Source of the DNA: Candidatus Sumerlaeota bacterium
Lineage (GTDB): Bacteria > Sumerlaeota > Sumerlaeia > MWCT01 > JAGHBZ01
DNA: 5,539 nucleotides
Reading direction: 5' to 3'
NCBI GenBank assembly: GCA_021160705.1
Contig: JAGHBZ010000051.1
Location: 1 to 5,539 of the forward strand
The position numbers were made by a program, and so were the translations under genes. A model generated the notes under the pieces. It did not search any database, was not told the origin of the DNA, and saw nothing but the letters and a program-made list of their open reading frames with translations. Of the stretch, positions 1-4,369 are shown piece after piece; positions within the stretch are counted from its first letter, which is position 1; every line of letters starts with the position of its first letter.

Positions 1-1
1 A

Positions 2-91
2 TTTAAGACTCTGATTCACAATATTGCGGGCACTCAAGAACAAAAAATAAAGTATAAGTTTCTTAATTATGAATTTTTACAGTGGGAGTAG
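2..91 (+). CDS. Possible C-terminal end of a convergent gene entering from the left (partial)
   Basis: An open plus-strand frame runs from the window edge to a TAG at 89-91 and encodes 29 residues ending in ...KFLNYEFLQWE. Its amino-acid mix, alternating charged and aromatic residues, looks protein-like, but I recognise no family. If real, its last 29 bases overlap the 3' end of the convergent phospholipase D-like gene. A 29-codon open frame can easily arise by chance, so this is weak. The other two plus frames close within the first few codons, and no minus-strand start occurs in bases 1-62. Confidence 0.2.
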   Translation, partial: FKTLIHNIAGTQEQKIKYKFLNYEFLQWE

Positions 92-1253
92 TTATCTCAG
101 GTAGAGCGAATTCGCTGGTCGGAGTAATCAGGGTGCTTTCTCTCAGCAGATGCAAAAAGTAATCTGCGTAGACCTGATTGACCTTATCCGACTGAATCAA
201 TACAGATGCTTCATTTCCCTGCTCCAGGGCGTTAAGACTCCAGTTAGTTGAGCCGACAACCGTGATGTCGTCATCTACGAGTAACATTTTGGCGTGCAGA
301 GTCACTTTGGGGTCATCGTAGTAAACTTTTATGCCGTGTGCAAGCAACCGATTCGCAAAATCAAGATTTCTATTAACGCTGTTTTCTTGAATATCAAGTA
401 GTACTCTGACGTCCACCCCTCGTTCCTGTGCACGAATCAGGTCCTTGAGCAATAGATTTGTTAAGCTGGGCACAATGGTGGTGGTAGTGGGCAGGGTTGC
501 TGGGGCATAGGACGGGCGAACCATATAGTACATCGCTGACATCTGAGCCACCCAGACCCTGCTCTTTGCACCGCTGATAGCACGATGTACCGCAGGGAAA
601 TAGTCACGATTATTTATTGGCTGGACATCCCTGGCAGGAAGAAGTGGAAGGTTGTTTTTTTGCGCTAACTCCAAATTAGGCGAGGGCGTTTCAGGAAAAA
701 AACGTTCCGCCTCTGTCAGGCGTTCATTGAAATACCGGGTATATGCTTTGTTCACTTCAGCTGACCAGATGATTGTGGCAACCTCATGATTTTTATCCAG
801 TGAATAATACGACCAGTTAACAGAGCCAACCACTGAGATAACATCATCAATCAGTATGACTTTCTGATGACTGACGAGTTTTGGGTTGTCTAGGTAGACC
901 TCTGCTCCGGCTTTTGCGAGTCGGGTGGCAAAGTCGGTATTGTATTTAATGTTCTCTTTATTCCAGTCAGAGATATCAAGAATTGCAGTAACGCATACAC
1001 CACGTTTTATTGCACCAAGGAGCTCTTCAAGGAATTTATTGGACATCGTATCAAGGTATTTCTCATAAAATCGGGTCTGGTAGTGCATAAGTTTTATATT
1101 TTTTTGCGCATTTTTAAGTAGAGCCATCATAGCGGGTGCATAATCACGGTCATTTATTGGGGTAACTGCATCCACACTAAGCCCCAGTACCGAGCTCCCA
1201 ATTAGCCACAGCCCTATTGTGATGTACACGATAATGTTTTGATGTTTTCTCAT
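63..1253 (-). CDS. Secreted phospholipase D-like protein with two HKD domains
   Basis: This 396-aa protein belongs to the phospholipase D superfamily (cardiolipin synthase, Nuc nuclease and PLD-like hydrolases). These enzymes use two HxK(x)4D(x)6GSxN motifs to cleave or transfer phosphodiester bonds. Both motifs are complete: H129/K131/D136 with G143-S144-N146, and H320/K322/D327 with G334-S335-N337; each has a downstream acidic residue (E157, E348). Residues 1-29 look like a signal peptide: basic MRKHQN, a hydrophobic core at 7-25, and a possible V-D-A cleavage site ending at 29. There is no lipobox cysteine, so it is likely periplasmic, extracellular or N-terminally anchored. The two halves start almost identically (PINDRDYAPA at 32-41, PINNRDYFPA at 212-221), which indicates an internal duplication. 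The second half carries a Pro/Thr-rich insert near 247-263. The ATG at 1253 has an AAGGAG site upstream. The gene follows the permease in the same direction. Substrate (lipid, nucleic acid or other phosphodiester) cannot be told from sequence. Confidence 0.93.
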   Translation of the reverse strand: MRKHQNIIVYITIGLWLIGSSVLGLSVDAVTPINDRDYAPAMMALLKNAQKNIKLMHYQTRFYEKYLDTMSNKFLEELLGAIKRGVCVTAILDISDWNKENIKYNTDFATRLAKAGAEVYLDNPKLVSHQKVILIDDVISVVGSVNWSYYSLDKNHEVATIIWSAEVNKAYTRYFNERLTEAERFFPETPSPNLELAQKNNLPLLPARDVQPINNRDYFPAVHRAISGAKSRVWVAQMSAMYYMVRPSYAPATLPTTTTIVPSLTNLLLKDLIRAQERGVDVRVLLDIQENSVNRNLDFANRLLAHGIKVYYDDPKVTLHAKMLLVDDDITVVGSTNWSLNALEQGNEASVLIQSDKVNQVYADYFLHLLRESTLITPTSEFALPEITTPTVKIHN

Positions 1254-1261
1254 CTTTAGTG

Positions 1262-1267
1262 CTCCTT
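1262..1267 (-). promoter_or_regulatory. Ribosome binding site of the phospholipase D-like gene
   Basis: On the minus strand AAGGAG lies 8 nt before the ATG at 1253. It supports that start and separates the coding sequence from the tandem repeat immediately upstream. Confidence 0.8.
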
Positions 1268-1269
1268 TT

Positions 1270-1310
1270 CGGTTAAGTCAGTTAGTCGGTTAATCGGTTA
1301 GTCGGTTAAT
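1270..1310 (-). repeat. Imperfect 8-bp tandem repeat between permease and phospholipase D-like gene
   Basis: On the plus strand the units are CGGTTAAGT (1270-1278), CAGTTAGT (1279-1286), CGGTTAAT (1287-1294), CGGTTAGT (1295-1302) and CGGTTAAT (1303-1310). Read on the coding (minus) strand this is a run of ATTAACCG/ACTAACCG units. The repeat fills most of the 65-bp gap, begins 8 nt past the permease stop codon and ends 2 nt before the AAGGAG site of the next gene. It has no obvious hairpin potential. A similarly placed 9-bp repeat lies at 4051-4113. Confidence 0.85.
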
Positions 1311-1318
1311 GAGTACTG

Positions 1319-2146
1319 TTATAGTTCGTCAGCAAATCGCCGACTGTAATGTCTGAAAACTAACCGCCCAATCAAATACAGCAAAAGAGATATAATCAAA
1401 GCCATACAAACATAAAATAGCAACAAATATTTGTTCAGCTCAGGTTGCGAGAAATCAGCAGCAAGCAGAACCCAACGATATAATATAATAATAGGAGTCA
1501 TAGGATTGAGCATTAGTAACGTAAACACCCACTCCTTGTGCATCTCAACGAGTTTCTCCTGCGCAAGATACATTGGATAAATTATGGGCGTTAGATAGAA
1601 CCAGCCCGTGAGCACGACCTCCAGAATGGATGCCAGGTCACGATAAAACACGAACAACGCCGAAAGAATCAGACCCATCCCCAGGATGAAAAATGTCTGT
1701 AATATGATGACCACTGGAAGTAGAAGTATCCAGGGTGTAAGTCTGCTGCGAAATGCAAATATAAACACAAACAGTACCAACAGCGCCAGAACAAAATGTA
1801 CCAGATTTGACAGGATGGCACTGACTGGAAAAACCTCAAGGGGTAGGCGAGCTTTTTTTACCAGCTCTGCATTTATCGTCACCGAGTACATTGCCTCAAT
1901 CAATGCTGTGGAGAGATACATCCAGGGTAGAACACCGCAGAGCAAATGCAGAGCAAAGGGGAGGTGTTTGTCTCGTAACGGGATTCGCACTATTTGTGAA
2001 AAAAGTATCCAGAGAATAAGCATTATGAACAGTGGTTTGCCCACAGACCAGAAGAACCCCAACACTGTGGCTTTGTACCGGGCTTTAATATCCCGTTTTA
2101 CGAGGTTGAGTAATAGCTCCCTTTTTCGGTAAAGTTCACACCACAT
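1319..2146 (-). CDS. ABC-2 type transporter permease, polysaccharide export (Wzm-like)
   Basis: The 275-aa protein matches the ABC-2 permeases that export O-antigen, teichoic acid or capsular polysaccharide across the inner membrane with a separate Wzt-type ATPase. Family signatures are an N-terminal amphipathic stretch running into RDIKARYKATVLGFFWSVGKP-like sequence (18-38), KKARLPLEVFPVS (97-109), FYRDL (167-171), YLTPIIYP (184-191) and LNPMTPII (213-220). About six membrane segments fall near 37-54, 63-85, 110-132, 139-166, 175-193 and 240-263. Length is typical of the family. An in-frame TAG four codons before the ATG at 2146 fixes the start, although no clear Shine-Dalgarno site is seen. 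The ATPase gene that usually adjoins it is absent on both sides within the window. It is likely co-transcribed with the phospholipase D-like gene. The exported substrate is unknown. Confidence 0.93.
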   Translation of the reverse strand: MWCELYRKRELLLNLVKRDIKARYKATVLGFFWSVGKPLFIMLILWILFSQIVRIPLRDKHLPFALHLLCGVLPWMYLSTALIEAMYSVTINAELVKKARLPLEVFPVSAILSNLVHFVLALLVLFVFIFAFRSRLTPWILLLPVVIILQTFFILGMGLILSALFVFYRDLASILEVVLTGWFYLTPIIYPMYLAQEKLVEMHKEWVFTLLMLNPMTPIIILYRWVLLAADFSQPELNKYLLLFYVCMALIISLLLYLIGRLVFRHYSRRFADEL

Positions 2147-2217
2147 AGAGTTATACTACCACGATGATAACTTTCTTGCTCTGGCTAAAACACAATAAAC
2201 CATAATGGGGTTAATAA

Positions 2218-2310
2218 TCAGCCGATTCTATATGTTAGAACCCACTTACTTCCTTTGGTCATCGTCCATAGAAGTGTCAAAAGTTTAATGCTAAATTTTC
2301 TTTTTTCCAT
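2218..2310 (-). CDS. Possible small ORF, 30 aa, unknown
   Basis: ATG at 2310 to TGA at 2218-2220 encodes a basic 30-residue peptide with a hydrophobic patch (KLLTLLW) and ending ...KWVLTYRIG. It starts one base after the TAA of the 39-aa ORF upstream (TAA-G-ATG), which would allow translational coupling. There is no good Shine-Dalgarno site of its own. It ends 71 bp before the permease start on the same strand. It could be a real small protein, the N-terminal remnant of a decayed membrane protein gene, or chance. I recognise no family. Confidence 0.2.
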   Translation of the reverse strand: MEKRKFSIKLLTLLWTMTKGSKWVLTYRIG

Positions 2311-2311
2311 C

Positions 2312-2431
2312 TTACAATGCTCTTTTTTTCTGAAGAGAAAAATTAATACTTAATAATGAAAATATATCCTGAATAGCGCAATATAAATCTTCAGTAGAGG
2401 AAAAGTCTGAGATTGTGAAAAAGGTCGTCAT
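2312..2431 (-). CDS. Possible small ORF, 39 aa, unknown
   Basis: ATG at 2431 to TAA at 2312-2314 encodes 39 residues, rich in Phe, Ser and Leu, with a basic tail (QKKRAL). An AGGAAG motif (plus-strand 2439-2444) lies 7 nt upstream of the ATG, which is ideal spacing, and is the main reason to take this ORF seriously. A second AGGAG directly abuts the start codon. No family is recognised. It may be the first gene of the permease transcript, a leader peptide, a gene remnant or chance. Confidence 0.3.
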   Translation of the reverse strand: MTTFFTISDFSSTEDLYCAIQDIFSLLSINFSLQKKRAL

Positions 2432-2530
2432 CTCCTGACTTCCTGTGTCCCTTTATAGAAAAGAAAAAAGAATTTTAATAAGCAACCCAGCAGACTAAGA
2501 TGGGTCTTAAAGATAATTCTTAAAACTGAG

Positions 2531-2558
2531 TTTTTCCGCTTTAATCAAAAGGGAAAAA
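2531..2558. repeat. Imperfect palindrome / hairpin in divergent intergenic region
   Basis: TTTTTCC (2531-2537) and CTTT (2539-2542) pair with AAAG (2548-2551) and GGAAAAA (2552-2558). This gives an 11-bp stem with one bulged G at 2538 and a 5-nt AATCA loop. It could be an operator or a hairpin acting on either strand. Its right arm overlaps GGAAAAATTAATCC (2552-2565), which is one base from the GGAA-N6-TTCC pattern known for methanogen NrpR; that match may be chance in AT-rich DNA. Confidence 0.45.
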
Positions 2559-2595
2559 TTAATCCTACGATATGCTTACAACAAAGTGAATCCTG

Positions 2596-2630
2596 AACTT
2601 TAGTGATTCTGAGGTCTGGCTCCTAAAGTT
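2596..2630. repeat. 8-bp inverted repeat upstream of DUF401 gene
   Basis: AACTTTAG (2596-2603) is exactly complementary to CTAAAGTT (2623-2630), separated by 19 nt. GAG (2611-2613) and CTC (2620-2622) can extend the stem across a bulge. A T-run (2638-2643) follows 7 nt later. Partly overlapping are the imperfect direct repeats GTGAATCCTGA (2586-2596) and GTGATTCTGA (2603-2612). It may be a regulator site or a weak terminator-like hairpin upstream of the DUF401 promoter. Confidence 0.35.
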
Positions 2631-2645
2631 ATTAGAGTTTTTTGT

Positions 2646-2674
2646 TTTCTTTTTGTTTCAGAAGAGACTATACT
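2646..2674 (+). promoter_or_regulatory. Weak candidate sigma-70-like promoter for the DUF401-tautomerase pair
   Basis: TATACT (2669-2674) is a good -10 match. The hexamer 17 bp upstream (TTTCTT, 2646-2651) is a poor -35. The implied transcript would start near 2681, about 40 nt before the DUF401 ATG. The assignment rests almost entirely on the -10 element. Confidence 0.25.
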
Positions 2675-2722
2675 TAACTCTCTTTTGTCTATGCGGTTAT
2701 CATCCACGTTAAAAATTTTTCT

Positions 2723-4036
2723 ATGACATTTTTAGACCACATACCCGCTTTAGTTAAGATTCTCCTGGTTCTGGGCATAGTGCTTGGGGGCTTAAAGTTC
2801 AGAATCTCGCTGAGTTTCTCACTGCTTATTGGCAGTGTGTTTCTGGGTATTTTTTTTCAGATGTCTCCAGCGCGTTTTCTCCGGGCGACAGCGGAGGGAG
2901 TGGTATCACTTGATACTTTATCCCTGGTAATCATTGTCACGGGGATATTAATTCTCTCCAACGGTATGTCAGCCTCAGGGCGATTGGAACGGATTGTCGG
3001 GTCATTTAGACGAGTAGTGGGAGAGAGTCGGATTACGCTTGTCACGTTTCCTGCATTAATAGGACTACTACCAATGCCGGGTGGTGCAGTGTTCTCCGCG
3101 CCTATGGTGGGAGCGGTAAGCCAGAACACAACATTAAGCCCGCATCACAAGACCATTATCAACTACTGGTTCAGACACATCTGGGAATACTGGTGGCCAC
3201 TTTATCCCGGGGTAATCCTTGCGCTTTCACTTACTCATATACCAGCCTGGAAATTTATTATGCTAAACCTACCAATGACTGCTGTAGGGCTGGGCGCAGG
3301 GTATCTGGTCACTCTTCGGCACGTAAGACTCAGCGCCAGCAACTCGCACAGCGAGTACTCAAAAGAGAATATCCTACGATTCCTGAACGAGCTTGTCCCG
3401 ATTCTTCTGATGGTCTTTACGCTTTTATTTCTGGGCGTGGGTATAAACGTTGTATGCAAGGCGTTCGGGTATAAATCCAAACTCCTTGAACGTTCCCCGA
3501 TTCTGCTTGGGCTGGTATTAAGTTTCTCCTGGGTGGTGATTGCCGATAACCTCAGCTGGGAGAACGTCAGGAAAATTCTTGTCAAAAAATCTATCTGGCA
3601 ATTAGGGCTTCTGGTGATTACCATAATGATATTCAAAAGTCTGCTTGAACACAGTGGCGGTGTGACCATTCTGAGGGATGAACTCCTGACCTACCATATT
3701 CCAATTATTGGCTTAATTATGGTATTACCATTAATCACCGGTATAGTCACCGGGATTGCTATAGGTTTTGTTGGGACGTCCTTTCCAGTGGTCATCACTC
3801 TTATTGCAACTCTGAATATTCCGACAGAGCATATCGGCTCGTTAATCTTTATTGCTTATGTGTTTGGATATATAGGTATGATGCTTTCCCCGGTGCATCT
3901 CTGTCTTCTTCTGACAAAAGATTATTTCAGGGCGAATCTGGGCAAAGTGTATCTGCATTATTTAATACCGCTCTCATTGGTCACTGCTATACCTGCTCTG
4001 GCACTGTTCCTGCTCTACACCCTGCTCAAGTTCTAA
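2723..4036 (+). CDS. DUF401 family integral membrane protein, probable transporter
   Basis: The 437-aa, strongly hydrophobic protein matches the DUF401 family, known from Archaeoglobus and various anaerobic bacteria and generally taken to be related to ion and organic-acid transporters; no substrate is established. About ten or more membrane segments are visible (for example 9-24, 30-46, 64-80, 103-118, 161-170, 222-244, 257-274, 291-306, 323-360, 370-388, 411-436). Conserved-looking motifs are LLPMPGGAVFSAPMVG (115-130), an aromatic-rich NYWFRHIWEYWWPLYPG (147-163), the glycine-rich LITGIVTGIAIGFVGTSFP (337-355) and GYIGMMLSPVHLCLLLTKDYF-like sequence (382-402). The PMPGG and MLSPVH regions fall in opposite halves, as expected for two re-entrant loops in an inverted-repeat transporter. 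There is no clear Shine-Dalgarno site before the ATG; AAAAATTTTT precedes it, and an 11-codon ATG frame at 2691 ends in an ATGA overlap with the start. The tautomerase gene follows 106 bp downstream. Confidence 0.88.
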   Translation: MTFLDHIPALVKILLVLGIVLGGLKFRISLSFSLLIGSVFLGIFFQMSPARFLRATAEGVVSLDTLSLVIIVTGILILSNGMSASGRLERIVGSFRRVVGESRITLVTFPALIGLLPMPGGAVFSAPMVGAVSQNTTLSPHHKTIINYWFRHIWEYWWPLYPGVILALSLTHIPAWKFIMLNLPMTAVGLGAGYLVTLRHVRLSASNSHSEYSKENILRFLNELVPILLMVFTLLFLGVGINVVCKAFGYKSKLLERSPILLGLVLSFSWVVIADNLSWENVRKILVKKSIWQLGLLVITIMIFKSLLEHSGGVTILRDELLTYHIPIIGLIMVLPLITGIVTGIAIGFVGTSFPVVITLIATLNIPTEHIGSLIFIAYVFGYIGMMLSPVHLCLLLTKDYFRANLGKVYLHYLIPLSLVTAIPALALFLLYTLLKF

Positions 4037-4050
4037 CCCTCTACCTGATT

Positions 4051-4113
4051 AATGGACCCAACGAACAAAACGGACTAAACGGACCTAACGGACCCAACGG
4101 ACTAAACCGAACA
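4051..4113 (+). repeat. 9-bp tandem repeat, seven degenerate units, between DUF401 and tautomerase genes
   Basis: Starting at 4051 the units are AATGGACCC, AACGAACAA, AACGGACTA, AACGGACCT, AACGGACCC, AACGGACTA and AACCGAACA, in exact 9-nt register to 4113. The four central units share AACGGAC. The array begins 14 nt after the DUF401 stop and ends about 15 nt before the Shine-Dalgarno site of the tautomerase gene. It is C/A-rich on the coding strand with little self-pairing, so the mRNA here should be unstructured. No start codon lies in the one frame that stays open through it, so it is not likely coding. Confidence 0.92.
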
Positions 4114-4128
4114 AAACCAGAAAAGAAA

Positions 4129-4133
4129 GGAGG
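4129..4133 (+). promoter_or_regulatory. Strong ribosome binding site of the tautomerase gene
   Basis: GGAGG, within AAAGGAGGG at 4126-4134, lies 9 nt before the ATG at 4143. It agrees with the start that gives Met-Pro, needed for a tautomerase with a catalytic N-terminal proline. Confidence 0.88.
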
Positions 4134-4142
4134 GTCAGGATT

Positions 4143-4337
4143 ATGCCGAATATCATCATTGAAGGACCCCCAATCCAAGACCTGAATAAGAAACGACAAC
4201 TTGTCAGGGAACTCACTGATACGGCAGTGAAAGTCTTTGGGTTACCCAAAGAAACAATCGTTGTTCTTATCAAGGAAAATGCACCAGAGAATGTCGGTGT
4301 TGGCGGGGAATTAATCATTGACCGCCATACTAAGTAG
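4143..4337 (+). CDS. 4-oxalocrotonate tautomerase family protein, DmpI-like
   Basis: The 64-aa protein has the length and layout of 4-oxalocrotonate tautomerases, which form small oligomers and use the N-terminal proline, exposed by removal of Met, as the base in keto-enol tautomerisation. Pro2 of the ORF is present, followed by a beta strand (NIIIEG), an amphipathic helix (KKRQLVRELTDTAVKVFG, about 15-33), a second strand (TIVVLIKE, 38-45) and the PENVGVGGELI turn (48-58). The residues that act in the Pseudomonas enzyme (Arg11, Arg39, Phe50) are not kept: Arg11 falls in a PPIQDLN loop, and the other two align with valines. From memory, the ENVGVGG...DR ending resembles the DmpI subgroup described from Archaeoglobus, so this is probably a subgroup trait and not decay. 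Substrate is unknown. It is likely co-transcribed with the DUF401 gene, with a strong Shine-Dalgarno site of its own. Confidence 0.9.
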   Translation: MPNIIIEGPPIQDLNKKRQLVRELTDTAVKVFGLPKETIVVLIKENAPENVGVGGELIIDRHTK

Positions 4338-4342
4338 CCGAT

Positions 4343-4369
4343 AACCCGACTTATCCACTCAGACGGGTT
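4343..4369. terminator. Inverted repeat between convergent genes, weak terminator candidate
   Basis: AACCCG (4343-4348) pairs with CGGGTT (4364-4369) across a 15-nt loop. It lies between the tautomerase stop and the convergent regulator stop, with the right arm just inside the regulator's last codons. No T-tract follows on either strand, so it is not a standard intrinsic terminator. Confidence 0.25.

Larger units (their letters stand above)
2147..2722. other. 576-bp AT-rich divergent intergenic region
   Basis: This stretch separates the minus-strand permease from the plus-strand DUF401 gene and has no ORF of ordinary length. It holds two small minus-strand ORFs (2218-2310 and 2312-2431), a palindrome (2531-2558), an inverted repeat (2596-2630), a T-rich tract (2635-2658), a weak promoter-like sequence, and a 10-bp AAAAATTTTT block at 2711-2720 just before the DUF401 start. 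I found no tRNA, recognised riboswitch or insertion-sequence end. Confidence 0.7.

Noticed and set aside
1686..2132. Plus-strand 148-codon open frame inside the permease gene
   Set aside because: It lies antisense to a well-supported ABC-2 permease with family motifs, and its product is an unstructured, Arg/Ser/Asn-rich sequence with no family resemblance.
2147..2722. Riboswitch, tRNA or insertion-sequence remnant in the long intergenic region
   Set aside because: I found no known aptamer core, cloverleaf or terminal inverted repeats with target duplication; only short hairpins and small ORFs are visible.
3193..3669. Open frames on both strands inside the DUF401 gene
   Set aside because: They overlap a long membrane-protein gene with conserved motifs; their translations show no hydrophobic pattern or domain.
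4051..4113. The 9-bp tandem repeat as a CRISPR array or a coding N-G-P repeat peptide
   Set aside because: There are no spacers and the unit is far too short for CRISPR. The open frame through the array has no start codon and is not in frame with either neighbour.
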